Positions 52,883-61,666 of a DNA stretch of 64,000 nucleotides are shown here, in pieces (within the stretch, counting starts at the first letter, position 1; every line of letters starts with the position of its first letter). Under the pieces are notes generated by a model. The model had not been told where the DNA came from, did not search any database, and worked only from the letters and a program-made list of their open reading frames with translations. The DNA is from Kribbella catacumbae DSM 19601 (GTDB lineage: Bacteria; Actinomycetota; Actinomycetes; Propionibacteriales; Kribbellaceae). Both the position numbers and the translations under genes were made by a program. Location of the stretch: NCBI RefSeq assembly GCF_000372465.1, contig NZ_AQUZ01000010.1:1-64000 (forward strand), in the 5' to 3' direction.

Positions 52883-53794
52883 ATGCCTACCTTGCGAGCC
52901 CTGGAGTGCTTCGTCGCCACGGTCGAGGCCGGGTCGATCACCCGGGCCGCCGCGCAGCTGCATCTTTCGCAGCCCGCGCTCTCGCACCAGATCGCCATGC
53001 TGGAGAGCGAGTTGGGCTCACCGCTGTTCGAACGGTTGCCCCGCGGTATCCGTCCGACCGCCGCGGGACGCGAAGCTCTGCGGCACGCGCACGGAGCACT
53101 GGAGGCCGCCGACCGCGTTGTGCAGGCCGGTCACGCGGTCGCCGCGCTGGACGCCGGCCAGCTCCGGATCGGCTGCGCGGGCTCGATGACCGCCGGGCTG
53201 CTGGCTCCGCTGCTCCGCGCCTGGCGAAGGCGTCACCCCGGCGTACGGCTCGTCCTGCAGGAACGGTCCAGCGCCGACGCGCTCGCCGCGATGATCACCG
53301 CTGACGAGATCGACGTCGCGATCAGCCCGCGTCCGACCCGCTGGGACGGCGCCGTCGAGTTGCTCGCAAGCGAGGAGATCGTCATCGCCTTCTGCACCGG
53401 CGACCCGCTCGGCGACCAACCCGGCCCGATCCCGATCAGCGCCCTGCACGGCTACCCCCTAATCCAGTACGCCGGTCCGCATGGCCTCGCCGGCTGGCTG
53501 GACGGGCTCTTCGCCGAGCACATGGTGGCGCCTGAGGTCGTCATCCGCACTCGGCAAACCACCTCCGCGCCTGCCCTGGCAGCGGCGGGCCTCGGAGCGG
53601 CCGTAGTACCGGTGAGCGGGGTTCCGGCTGGGTTCGCGGGGACCGTGCATCGACTCGATCCGCCGCAGTCCCGGGATGTCGTCGCGCTGGCGGCCGGGCG
53701 GGGCGACGTACTGGTCGAGCAGTTCATCAGGACTGTGAAGGCGACCGGTCTGCGGGTTCCGGCGGCCCTGGTGCGTCAGCTAGAGGCGGTTTAA
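52883..53794 (+). CDS. LysR-family transcriptional regulator
   Basis: This 303-residue protein has the LysR winged helix at 1-65: LRALECFVATVEAGSITRAAAQLHLSQPALSHQIAMLESELGSPLFERL, then the effector domain starting around 90 (LRIGCAGSMTAGLLAPLLRAWRRRHPG). The C-terminal subdomain continues to RALAL-type loops ending LVRQLEAV. It is divergent from the SDR gene, a common regulator-target pair, so it probably controls that gene and itself. The coinducer is unknown. Confidence 0.9.
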   Translation: MPTLRALECFVATVEAGSITRAAAQLHLSQPALSHQIAMLESELGSPLFERLPRGIRPTAAGREALRHAHGALEAADRVVQAGHAVAALDAGQLRIGCAGSMTAGLLAPLLRAWRRRHPGVRLVLQERSSADALAAMITADEIDVAISPRPTRWDGAVELLASEEIVIAFCTGDPLGDQPGPIPISALHGYPLIQYAGPHGLAGWLDGLFAEHMVAPEVVIRTRQTTSAPALAAAGLGAAVVPVSGVPAGFAGTVHRLDPPQSRDVVALAAGRGDVLVEQFIRTVKATGLRVPAALVRQLEAV

Positions 53795-53847
53795 GACTGG
53801 CTGAAGGCGGCGGCGGACACTGGCTCGAGAAAGGGCAGGTGGTCCCG

Positions 53848-54222
53848 ATGACCGACAAGAACCGCGAGCTGCTGGAACGCCTCTGGCCGATGGACGGGCA
53901 ACTCGCGTTGTCGGCCGAGGCCGAGCACGAGTTGCGCGCCGAGGACTACGTGCTGGAGATGCCGCAGTCGGGCGAACGGATCGTCGGCCGGGACAAGATG
54001 CGCGCGATGCAGCAGGAGTACCCGGCGCCACCGTCCATCGAGGTGCAGCGGATCACCGGCGCGGGCGACCACTTCGTCCTGCTCGGCCGGTCGGACTACG
54101 GCGGCGACGTCTATCACGTAGCGAACGTCGTCGAATTCGCCAACGGCCGGATCGCCCGCGAAACCCGCATCTACGGCTCCCCTTTCGAGCCGCCGGAATG
54201 GCGCGCGAAGTACGCAGAGTAG
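53848..54222 (+). CDS. NTF2/SnoaL-like small protein
   Basis: This 124-residue protein has the SnoaL/NTF2 cone fold: NRELLERLWPMDGQLALSAEAEHELRAEDYVLEMPQSGERIVGRDKMRAMQQ, then VEVQRITGAGDHFVLLGRSDYGGDVYHVANVVEFANGRIARETRIYG. The pocket could bind a small polar ligand or be enzymatic; no active-site residues are obvious. AGGTGG lies 5 nt before ATG 53848; GTG 53839 would add three residues. It converges with rny. Confidence 0.75.
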   Translation: MTDKNRELLERLWPMDGQLALSAEAEHELRAEDYVLEMPQSGERIVGRDKMRAMQQEYPAPPSIEVQRITGAGDHFVLLGRSDYGGDVYHVANVVEFANGRIARETRIYGSPFEPPEWRAKYAE

Positions 54223-54369
54223 GTCGCCGCGCAGCACGACCCTGTGGATAACTCCGCGACCGAACGGACCCTGGCGGATACACTCAGTTAGGAAGGACAG
54301 GGGGCGTGGTGGTGGACGCGGACAGCGAGTTGGGCCGAATGATCGCCTGCCCGCCGGAGCTGTGTGCGC

Positions 54370-56073
54370 TTACTTGGCGACCTCGGTTGCGCGGGACTCG
54401 CGGACCACCGTGACGCGGATCTGGCCGGGGTAGGTCAGCTCCTCCTCGACCTGCTTGGCGATGTCGCGCGCCATCACCTGCGCGGCGATGTCGTCGACCG
54501 CGTCCGGCAGCACCATCACGCGGATCTCCCGGCCGGCCTGCATCGCGAAGACCTTCTCGACGCCGTCGTGATGCATCGCGATCTCCTCCAACCGCTCCAG
54601 CCGCTGCACGTACGCCTCGAGCGACTCGCGCCGCGCACCCGGCCGCCCACCACTGACCGCGTCCGCCGCCTGGGTCAGTACGGCCTCGACGGTCCGCACC
54701 TCGACCTCGTTGTGGTGCGCCTCGATGCAGTGCACGATGTCGTCGTCCTCGCCGTACTTACGAGCAAGCTCGGCGCCGACAATCGCATGACTCCCCTCGG
54801 ACTCATGCGTCAACGCCTTGCCGATGTCATGCAGGAACGCGCCCCGCTTGCACCGCTTCGCATCCAGCCCGAGTTCCGCCGCCATCATCCCCGCGATGTG
54901 CGCCGACTCGATCAGGTGCTTGAGCACGTTCTGCCCGTACGACGTCCGATAGCGCAGCAGGCCCATCGTCCGCATCAACTCCGGATGCAGATCGGTGATC
55001 CCGACCTCGGCCATCGCGTCCTCGGCCGCTCGCTCGCACAGCTCGGCGACCTCGCCCTTGCTGCGCTCGTAGATCTCCTCGATCCGGCTCGGGTGGATCC
55101 GGCCGTCGAGTACCAGCGAGTCCAGGGTCAGCCGCGCCGTCTCCCGGCGTACCGGGTCGAAGCAGGACAGCAGCACCGCTTCGGGGGTGTCATCAATGAT
55201 CAGATTGACGCCGGTGGTCTGCTCGAAGGACCTGATGTTGCGGCCCTCGCGCCCGATGATCCGGCCCTTCATGTCGTCGCTGGGCAGATGCACCACGGAG
55301 ACGACGGACTCACTGGTCTGCTCCGACGCGAGCCGCTGGACGGCGCCGGTGATGATCTTGCGCGCCTTGATCTCGCCCTCATCCTGCGCCTGGCGCTCGA
55401 TGTCGCGAACGATCATGTGCGCGTGCCGCTTCGCCTCCGCCTCGATCGCGGCGACCAGCTCGGCCTTCGCCTGCTCGGTGGTCAGGTTGGCGACGCCTTC
55501 CAGGATCCGGCGCCGCTCGTCGTCGAGATCGCGGATCTCGGTCTTGCGAAGGTCCAACTCGGCGAGTTGCGCGGTCAGCTCGGACTGGCGCTGGTCGATC
55601 CCGCGGTGCTGCTCGTCGAGACGTTCCTCGCGCTCGGTCAATCGGTGCTCGCGCCGCTCCATCTCCAGCCGCTGCTCGCGCAGGTCCTCGCGGATCGACT
55701 GCGCCTCGGACTCGGCTTCCCGGCGTACGTCGGAGGCACGCAGCTCGGCCTCCCGCCGTACTTCGGACGCGCGTCCTTCGGCATCGCGGCGGATTTCCTC
55801 GGCGCGTTGCTCGGCCACCTCGGCGCGGACGCGCAGTACGGCGGCTGCTTCTTCTGCCTGCCGGGTCACGAGTTCGGCGGCGGACTTCGCGCCGGCCGTG
55901 ATCGTGGCGGCCTCGAGCTTCGCGTTCGCCTCAGCGGCACTGGCGGCCGCGGACAGGTCAGCGACCTTGCGGCGGGACAGCGTCAGGCCGATCCAGGCCA
56001 GCAGGCCGACAATCAGCAACCCGATCAGGACGAGCCCCACAGATGCCGCCGTCGGCATAGCCGCGAGTGACAT
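54370..56073 (-). CDS. rny: ribonuclease Y
   Basis: This 567-residue endoribonuclease starts mRNA decay at the membrane. It has one N-terminal helix (SVGLVLIGLLIVGLLAWIG), a long coiled coil (about 35-220, with repeats such as RREAELRASDVRREAE), a KH domain (DDMKGRIIGREGRNIRSFEQTTGV) and an HD domain with HDIGKAL and AHHNEVE as metal ligands. Lengths and order match RNase Y. It follows the recA-recX group on the same strand with two extra genes between. A 708-bp gap upstream may hold its promoter. Confidence 0.96.
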   Translation of the reverse strand: MSLAAMPTAASVGLVLIGLLIVGLLAWIGLTLSRRKVADLSAAASAAEANAKLEAATITAGAKSAAELVTRQAEEAAAVLRVRAEVAEQRAEEIRRDAEGRASEVRREAELRASDVRREAESEAQSIREDLREQRLEMERREHRLTEREERLDEQHRGIDQRQSELTAQLAELDLRKTEIRDLDDERRRILEGVANLTTEQAKAELVAAIEAEAKRHAHMIVRDIERQAQDEGEIKARKIITGAVQRLASEQTSESVVSVVHLPSDDMKGRIIGREGRNIRSFEQTTGVNLIIDDTPEAVLLSCFDPVRRETARLTLDSLVLDGRIHPSRIEEIYERSKGEVAELCERAAEDAMAEVGITDLHPELMRTMGLLRYRTSYGQNVLKHLIESAHIAGMMAAELGLDAKRCKRGAFLHDIGKALTHESEGSHAIVGAELARKYGEDDDIVHCIEAHHNEVEVRTVEAVLTQAADAVSGGRPGARRESLEAYVQRLERLEEIAMHHDGVEKVFAMQAGREIRVMVLPDAVDDIAAQVMARDIAKQVEEELTYPGQIRVTVVRESRATEVAK

Positions 56074-56699
56074 CGGCGTCTCCCCTCTGCAGGTCGCGCC
56101 CAGGGGCGTGACGTTGTCGGCGTCGAAGGGAGCTTCACAGCGATCAGCAGGACGGTACGACGAAGAGCACCACCCGGTTCGGCGGTGCTGCGAACCCCCG
56201 GCCGTGCCGGGTCGTCCTCTGCGGCAGCTCGGTCGAGCGTTGGTCTCTTGTCCCCCGCGCCACGGTCATGGCCCGGGTGTCCGGCCGGTCCAGCCGGCCG
56301 CTGCTATGTACGCCACCTTGCGATGGAGTGATCCCTTACTGAATCCGAGGCTAAGCGCGGCTATCCACAGGGTCAAGACGAACACCCACCGACCAGAACC
56401 CCGGTCAAATCGAGACCTTGACCGCAGATCACCAGAAGGTCAGCACCCGATCACCGTACGCCGCACCCGCCCGACCAAGCGCCGTCTCTCCCCGACCCCC
56501 ATCCCGTTGCCCACCACAACCCACCCCCCCACCGTTGCCGCCCACATCCATCCCGGCCAGCCGGTTCCCGAGCCCGCCACAGCCGGTGGACACGTGGTTC
56601 AGCAGGACGCGCACTCGCCCCGGCCCCGCACTCAACTGCCTTACGGCCACCGTCGCCTCCAGCGCGCTTTCGTAGTACGGGAAGGTGCCGGACATATGT
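56074..56699. other. long GC-rich upstream region of rny
   Basis: This 626-bp stretch has no convincing gene. It has several GC-rich fold-back words (for example GCCGGCC-type near 56285-56305) and a TATCCACAG word near 56362. A long 5-prime leader for rny is possible, but I see no known riboswitch. Confidence 0.4.
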
Positions 56700-56750
56700 C
56701 ATCGACCCGGGCTCCACCTTCTGCGTGCAGGAGAAGAGCCCGGGTCGATG
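56700..56750. terminator. 15-bp perfect hairpin after antitoxin-like gene
   Basis: Arms CATCGACCCGGGCTC (56700-56714) and its exact complement (56736-56750) enclose a 21-nt loop. It lies about 30 bp beyond the minus-strand gene ending at 56782 and is its likely terminator. Confidence 0.65.
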
Positions 56751-56781
56751 GGGGTTGCTATTGCTGGTGCTCGGGTGAGAA

Positions 56782-57501
56782 CTACCTCGGTCCAGGGAGA
56801 CCGCCGTCAGTGGTACCGGTCGCAGTACCGCCGGTCTCGGTCCCCTCCGTACCGGACCCGGCCGAACTGCTCGGGTTGCTCGCGACATCCGGCGCATCAC
56901 CACCGACCACAGTGCCATCCACAGCATCCGGGTCAGCCTCATCGACCGCACCCTCAGCACCAGAATCCACGGCAGAGTCGCCAGCACCAGACTCATCCGC
57001 GCTGGACTCACCCGCACTCGAATTGCCCGCGCTGGACTCCGCGCCGCCCTCGTCACCGGTGGACTCGCTCGTGCTGGAGTCCGCGCCGGAGTCGGCCGCT
57101 TCTGGCTCAGCCGCCTCGGGCTCGGTCGTCGTCGCCTCGCTGGTCGGCTCGCTCGTACTCGCCTCGGGGGCGGTCGACTCGGTCGTGCTCGAGTCTGTCT
57201 TGCTCGAGTCGGGCGTGGTCGGGTCAGTAGGGGCCGACTGGTCTGGTCCGGAGTCGGTGGGTTGGGTCGTCTGCTCGGGTGCGGTGGTCCCGGGACCACC
57301 GGGCGACTCGGAAGGCTGGCCCTGAGAGTCGACATAGTTGCCGACCTTCTCCTGAACCGAATCGACCTTCTCGGCGTACTTCCCGCCGGTCTGCTTGTCG
57401 ATCAGGTCGCCAGCCTTCTCCACGCCCGCCTTGATCTTGTCCGGGTTTTGCTTGACGACATTCCGGAGCCAGTTCTTAGCCTGTTCCTGGAAATCGTTCA
57501 T
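56782..57501 (-). CDS. antitoxin-like (Rv0909-type) protein with long acidic low-complexity tail
   Basis: This 239-residue protein begins with about 55 residues typical of the Rv0909/MT0933 antitoxin-like family: FQEQAKNWLRNVVKQNPDKIKAGVEKAGDLIDKQTGGKYAEKVDSVQEKV. The remaining 180 residues are a Ser/Thr/Glu/Asp/Ala low-complexity tail with no fold. No toxin gene is adjacent, and members of this family are common singletons in actinobacteria, so the name should not be taken as function. The tail would be disordered. The gene lies between the I36 gene and rny. Confidence 0.7.
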   Translation of the reverse strand: MNDFQEQAKNWLRNVVKQNPDKIKAGVEKAGDLIDKQTGGKYAEKVDSVQEKVGNYVDSQGQPSESPGGPGTTAPEQTTQPTDSGPDQSAPTDPTTPDSSKTDSSTTESTAPEASTSEPTSEATTTEPEAAEPEAADSGADSSTSESTGDEGGAESSAGNSSAGESSADESGAGDSAVDSGAEGAVDEADPDAVDGTVVGGDAPDVASNPSSSAGSGTEGTETGGTATGTTDGGLPGPR

Positions 57502-58114
57502 TGCACCCTCCGAGAGGTGTCAGGGGCGGATCGGACGAAAATCTCAGCCTACGGACCGCACAAAACCGATCCGTACTTCGGATCAGACACCGTCAACCCC
57601 CACCCGTCAACGTCCCTCGCCGCCCACACCCCATCTCCTTGCCCCCCACTCCCACCCAACGCAGCCGGCACAGCGGCAAAAGCGCGCCGGCCGGAACGCC
57701 GCGAGGAGGGCTGCGGCCACCACGTCGAGAGAAGAACGACGCGACCGGTGCTGCGGGGAGAACCGCGGCATGACCGGTACTGCGGGACAAGCGCGACGTG
57801 ACCGGTACTGCGGGTGGGCGAGCCGTAGCCGCGCGGAGCGGCGAACTCGGCGGACCGCAGCCATCTCGTACGGCGTACTGCGGTGGCTGGCTGGCGCGCC
57901 ACCGGCGCACGGTAACCGACCGGCGCTTTGTGGGACCCGCTGGAGACACGCGATTCGCTTTCTGACACTTCCTGATGACGCCTGAGGCGATTCGGCTGTG
58001 CGAGCTGTTGATCCTTGCCCGGCCTTCAACGCCGCTGGGACTGCTCTGTGGGTCCCGGTCCTGGCCGGTGCGCAGGCGTCCGCCAGAACCGGCACGGGAC
58101 TCAGCAGTCGATGA
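57502..58114. other. 613-bp intergenic region with GTACTGCG repeats
   Basis: No gene is recognisable. The segment contains the three-copy repeat at 57743-57814, another GTACTGCG at 57875, and GC-rich sequence with Pro/Arg-coding frames. Confidence 0.5.
57743..57814. repeat. 28-29 bp repeat with GACCGGTACTGCGGG core
   Basis: The 15-bp core occurs at 57743-57757 (one change, GTGCTGCG), 57772-57786 and 57800-57814, with CGACG or GCGGC before it. Two copies carry GTACTGCG. The array lies about 240 bp upstream of the antitoxin-like gene. Confidence 0.85.
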
Positions 58115-58540
58115 CTACCGGGGCGCCAAGGGCTTGTCGCAGCTATCGCCGGCATTGACAACGCTGTAGGAGCTGACAATTCGGCTAAAAAAGTTCTGTG
58201 CCGCGTCCGGATGTGTAGCCGGCGGGATCTTGCGCGACCACCCCTGCTCCCCCCTGTTGTAGTTGTGGTGCTGGTAGACGCAAATGTAAGCCCCGGTGCG
58301 GTTCCAGACCGACCAGGCCCAGTCCCCGAAACCGATGGAATGCAGGTCCTGGTGCCAGATCGGAGCAACTCCGTCGGTGAAGGGGCTATCTCCGCCATCC
58401 GCGTAGTGGAAGAGGCAGAACTTCCCTGCGGCGCACTGGTACCAGTCGGCATTCGCCTGGGTGGCCGGGGCCGCGACCAGGACGGCCGCTCCGAGCCCGG
58501 TGGCGAGCGCCGCCGACGTGAGTGTGCGTCGTATGTTCAT
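58115..58540 (-). CDS. secreted peptidase-inhibitor I36-type protein
   Basis: This 141-residue protein has a signal peptide (RRTLTSAALATGLGAAVLVAAP, cleavage after QANA). The mature part resembles the I36/beta-gamma-crystallin fold: CAAGKFCLFHYADGGDSPF, then SVWNRTGAYICVYQHHNYNRGEQGW and NFFSRIVSSYSVVN. Family members inhibit metalloproteases or lysozyme, which cannot be told apart here. AAAGGA lies 6 nt before ATG 58540. Confidence 0.78.
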   Translation of the reverse strand: MNIRRTLTSAALATGLGAAVLVAAPATQANADWYQCAAGKFCLFHYADGGDSPFTDGVAPIWHQDLHSIGFGDWAWSVWNRTGAYICVYQHHNYNRGEQGWSRKIPPATHPDAAQNFFSRIVSSYSVVNAGDSCDKPLAPR

Positions 58541-58981
58541 CGTCGATCCTTTCGATGATGTGCTGACGCTTCGATCCTGCGTGCCGCGGCGAGTTCGGTG
58601 GGTGATCCCGGACGAATCCGGATGAACTCGTTGTCCAGGGGCAAACCCGCGCGTCCCGCCGAGTAGTCCTGACAGGAGGTCCTTCGGGCGGTCTGTCGCG
58701 GTCGAGGTCAGCGCGAATGCCGCCTCCGCCGCTAGCCAATACCGCACGACTCGGATAGCGCTCGTTGCCGACCTACCGGGCAGCCGCCCGTACGCCGGTG
58801 GCGCCGCTGGCGTACCGCAGCCGACTGCCTTTGGGGCCGATGGCGAGACGCCAGGCGCTGGTCGCTCCGTTGCCGTGCCAGGTGCCGCGTCAGTGCGGCG
58901 GTACGGGTACGACTCACTGATGTCTTGTGGGCGCCGCTAGCGGGACGCCTCATCGAGCGGGCCAGCCCGCTCGGTACGGCG
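58541..58981. other. 441-bp gap with possible coding relic
   Basis: No intact gene is seen. On the minus strand, about 58880-58785, a stop-free stretch reads TWHGNGATSAWRLAIGPKGS and so on before a stop. It looks protein-like but has no start and no recognised family; it may be a relic of a secreted protein. Confidence 0.3.
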
Positions 58982-60358
58982 TTAGTCGGCTTCGAGGCCT
59001 GAGTCGTTGAGGAGGGGGAGTTCCTCGTCGGTCGCGGCTAGTTCTTGTTTGACGATGGTCATGGCGAGGCCGCCTGGGTAGCCCTTGCGGGCGAGCATGC
59101 CGATCAGGCGGCGCATGGCGACCTGGCGATCGAGGGAGCGCATCGAGCGGAGCTTCTTGCGGACCAGGGCGCGCGCGGTGGCTTCTTCCTGGTCGGGGTC
59201 GAGTTCTTCGAGGGCGTCGCGGGCGAGTTCGTCGTCGACGCCTCGGCGGCGGAGTTCCTGGGCGAGAGCGCGCTTGCCCAGGCCGCGGCCGCGATGGCGT
59301 GACTCGACCCAGGCGTTCGCGAAGGCCGCGTCGTCGATCAGCCCGACGTCGGTGAAGCGATCAAGCACCTCGTCCGACACGTCGTCGGGGATTTCGCGCT
59401 CGGCCAGCAGGTCGGCCAATTCAGCTCGAGTCCGAGGCTGACCACTCAGTTTGTCGAGCAGGATCGTCCGCGCCGTGGACGCTGGATCCGCCGACTCGTC
59501 GAGTTCGGCATCCGCCGACGCACTCGGCCGTCTGTCACCGAACCGCCGGCTCCCCCGCAGCCCTGACCTCCGCCGACCACCCGTTCCCGACGATCTGCCG
59601 CCAGAAGAACCATCACCACTCGGAGCGTCAACACCCGGAGCGTCAACACTCGGAGCAGCAACGTCTGAAGCAGCATCACCAGAATCGGCGACAGCATCAC
59701 CCAACCGGCTGGAAGCACCAACGGAACTTGCGGCGGGCGCGCCGATGCTGCCGCCCGCCGATCTGCCACTGCCGGCCACCCCGGATGACCCACTGGACGC
59801 GGACGAGTCGACGCCACCACCGCCGGCGGACCCACCCGTCATCCAGGCATCAACCGGCTCGCTGGCCGACCCACCCGACGTCCACACATCAACCGGCGCA
59901 CTGGCCGACTCACCCGGCATCCAGACATCTACCGGCTCGCTGGCAGCCCAGTCCGGCATACGGTCGGCAGGGCCCTCGAAAGCATCGATCGCTCCACCGT
60001 CGGCCGAGCCATCGGCAACACCGCCGACCCGCCCACCCGTAGAACGGCGAGGCCTCCCAGACCGACCTTGCCCAGACCGACCTCCACCTGAGGGAGCTTG
60101 GCCTGAGCGACCTTGCCCTGAGGAACCCCGACCGCTGCGGCTCCCGGCGGACTTCCCGGATGCCCCCGCGTCATCCCCAAGGGACCACGGGAGCGGTTGA
60201 ACAGGGGCTCGTTCCGCCTCTGGATCGGCCTCCAACTGCTGAGGCGGAACGATTCCCGCTAGTCCCCGGCGGACTCCGTCGGGCAGCTCCGGCAAAGCCT
60301 TCCTGGAGCTGCCCGGACGGTTGGCGCCGGGAGACGACGGGCGATCAGAAGTCGACAT
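58982..60358 (-). CDS. recX: RecX with 290-residue low-complexity N-terminal extension
   Basis: RecX binds and limits RecA filaments. The conserved RecX part occupies about the last 165 residues ([79 protein letters not shown]). The first 290 residues are Gly/Ser/Ala/Asp-rich and contain a 13-residue tandem repeat (SEPVDVW units, coding 59841-59957). Typical RecX proteins are 150-270 residues. ATG 60358 overlaps the end of recA by 14 bp, so the two are coupled. No frameshift is seen, so the extension is part of the protein if that start is used. Confidence 0.9.
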   Translation of the reverse strand: MSTSDRPSSPGANRPGSSRKALPELPDGVRRGLAGIVPPQQLEADPEAERAPVQPLPWSLGDDAGASGKSAGSRSGRGSSGQGRSGQAPSGGGRSGQGRSGRPRRSTGGRVGGVADGSADGGAIDAFEGPADRMPDWAASEPVDVWMPGESASAPVDVWTSGGSASEPVDAWMTGGSAGGGGVDSSASSGSSGVAGSGRSAGGSIGAPAASSVGASSRLGDAVADSGDAASDVAAPSVDAPGVDAPSGDGSSGGRSSGTGGRRRSGLRGSRRFGDRRPSASADAELDESADPASTARTILLDKLSGQPRTRAELADLLAEREIPDDVSDEVLDRFTDVGLIDDAAFANAWVESRHRGRGLGKRALAQELRRRGVDDELARDALEELDPDQEEATARALVRKKLRSMRSLDRQVAMRRLIGMLARKGYPGGLAMTIVKQELAATDEELPLLNDSGLEAD

Positions 60359-61418
60359 CGACCGCGGCCGCAGCCTCGGCCGGCACGTCGACGACTACCG
60401 GGCCGATGCCCATCTTCTCCTTGATCTTCTTCTCCAGCTCGTTGGCCAGATCCGGGTTGTCGCGCAGGAAGTTCCGCGCGTTCTCCCGGCCCTGACCGAG
60501 CTGGTCGCTCTCGTAGGTGAACCAGGCACCGGCCTTGCGGACGAAGCCCTGCTCCACACCGAGGTCCAGCAGGCTGCCCTCGCGGCTGATGCCCTGGCCG
60601 TAGATGATGTCGAACTCGGCCTGCTTGAACGGCGGGGCCACCTTGTTCTTCACGACCTTGACCCGGGTCCGGTTGCCGACGAAGTCGGTACCGTCCTTCA
60701 GCGACTCGATCCGGCGCACGTCGAGTCGCACCGAGGCGTAGAACTTCAGCGCCTTACCACCGGTCGTCGTCTCCGGGGAGCCGAACATCACGCCGATCTT
60801 CTCGCGCAGCTGGTTGATGAAGATCGCGGTGGTGTTGGTCCCGCTGACCGCACCGGTCATCTTCCGCAGCGCCTGGCTCATCAGCCGGGCCTGCAGACCG
60901 ACGTGGCTGTCGCCCATCTCGCCCTCGATCTCGGCCCGGGGCACCAGCGCGGCCACCGAGTCGATCACGACGATGTCGATCGCGCCGGAGCGGATCAGCA
61001 TGTCGGCGATCTCCAGCGCCTGCTCACCGGAGTCCGGCTGCGAGACCAGCAGCGCGTCGGTGTCGACGCCGAGCTTCTGGGCGTAGTCCGGGTCCAGCGC
61101 GTGCTCGGCGTCGATGAACGCCGCGATCCCGCCGGCCGCCTGTGCGTTCGCCACTGCGTGCAGCGCGACCGTCGTCTTACCGGATGATTCCGGACCGTAG
61201 ATCTCCACCACACGACCGCGCGGCAGGCCGCCGATCCCGAGCGCGATGTCGAGCGCGATCGAACCGGTCGGGATGACCTCGATCGGCGCGCGGCCCTGCT
61301 CGCCCAGGCGCATCACCGCACCCTTGCCGCAGCTTCGCTCGATCTGCGTCAGCGCCGTCGCCAGCGCCTTCTCGCGATCCGCGGCCTTGCGGTCGTCCTT
61401 CGCCGCTGCACCAGCCAT
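60345..61418 (-). CDS. recA: RecA recombinase
   Basis: This 357-residue ATPase forms filaments on single-stranded DNA and activates LexA self-cleavage. Motifs are Walker [10 protein letters not shown], the MAW-type region [16 protein letters not shown]1/L2-type loops ([42 protein letters not shown]), and Walker [14 protein letters not shown]. The C-terminus is acidic. ATG 61418 ([13 protein letters not shown]) is chosen over a frame to 61613, which runs through the promoter region. AGGTGG lies 8 nt upstream. An SOS box and a second damage-type motif lie upstream. Confidence 0.98.
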   Translation of the reverse strand: MAGAAAKDDRKAADREKALATALTQIERSCGKGAVMRLGEQGRAPIEVIPTGSIALDIALGIGGLPRGRVVEIYGPESSGKTTVALHAVANAQAAGGIAAFIDAEHALDPDYAQKLGVDTDALLVSQPDSGEQALEIADMLIRSGAIDIVVIDSVAALVPRAEIEGEMGDSHVGLQARLMSQALRKMTGAVSGTNTTAIFINQLREKIGVMFGSPETTTGGKALKFYASVRLDVRRIESLKDGTDFVGNRTRVKVVKNKVAPPFKQAEFDIIYGQGISREGSLLDLGVEQGFVRKAGAWFTYESDQLGQGRENARNFLRDNPDLANELEKKIKEKMGIGPVVVDVPAEAAAAVDVDF

Positions 61419-61491
61419 GTGACTGCCACCTAACCCATCTACTATCGGGGCCGCTGTCCAGCTGCCCGGAGGAAATTCGTTGTCGCCAGAG

Positions 61492-61513
61492 ACGGTATGG
61501 GTTCCGACGGACA
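61492..61513 (-). promoter_or_regulatory. PafBC/RecA-NDp-like promoter motif
   Basis: On the minus strand the sequence reads TGTCCGTC-N8-TACCGT, matching the TGTC-N12-TANNNT layout recalled for LexA-independent DNA-damage promoters of actinobacteria. It lies 74-95 bp before the recA start. Confidence 0.45.
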
Positions 61514-61585
61514 GTTTTCGGTGCCGGAGAGAATCTGTGGACAAACCCGGCCGATCCGAGGAACTCGTACGAGACAAAATAGCCC

Positions 61586-61597
61586 GAACACCTGTTC
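61586..61597. promoter_or_regulatory. LexA SOS box upstream of recA
   Basis: GAACACCTGTTC matches the actinobacterial LexA box GAAC-N4-GTTC exactly, with C before and G after (CGAAC...GTTCG). It is 168 bp before ATG 61418 and indicates LexA repression of recA-recX. Confidence 0.85.
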
Positions 61598-61653
61598 GAA
61601 TCACAACTGACACGCCGAAGCACCCCGAGATCGTGGCTGGACCTTCGAGTCCC

Positions 61654-61659
61654 TACCCT
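61654..61659 (+). promoter_or_regulatory. -10 box TACCCT, leaderless start
   Basis: TACCCT lies 7 nt before GTG 61667, with no Shine-Dalgarno site. The LexA box for recA lies only 57 bp upstream, so this divergent gene could also be damage-responsive. Confidence 0.45.
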
Positions 61660-61666
61660 GGCGGTC

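Noticed and set aside
157-54251. Exact DnaA-box words (TTATCCACA at 157-165; complement at 54243-54251)
   Set aside because: Isolated copies far apart, with no dnaA, dnaN or AT-rich unwinding region, so not an origin.
54306-54420. Small GTG-started frame after a purine-rich site, before rny
   Set aside because: Overlaps the 3-prime end of rny in antisense and has no family; short frames like this arise easily at high GC.
56074-56700. Riboswitch or structured RNA upstream of rny
   Set aside because: Local GC-rich stems are expected at this composition; no known consensus was recognised.
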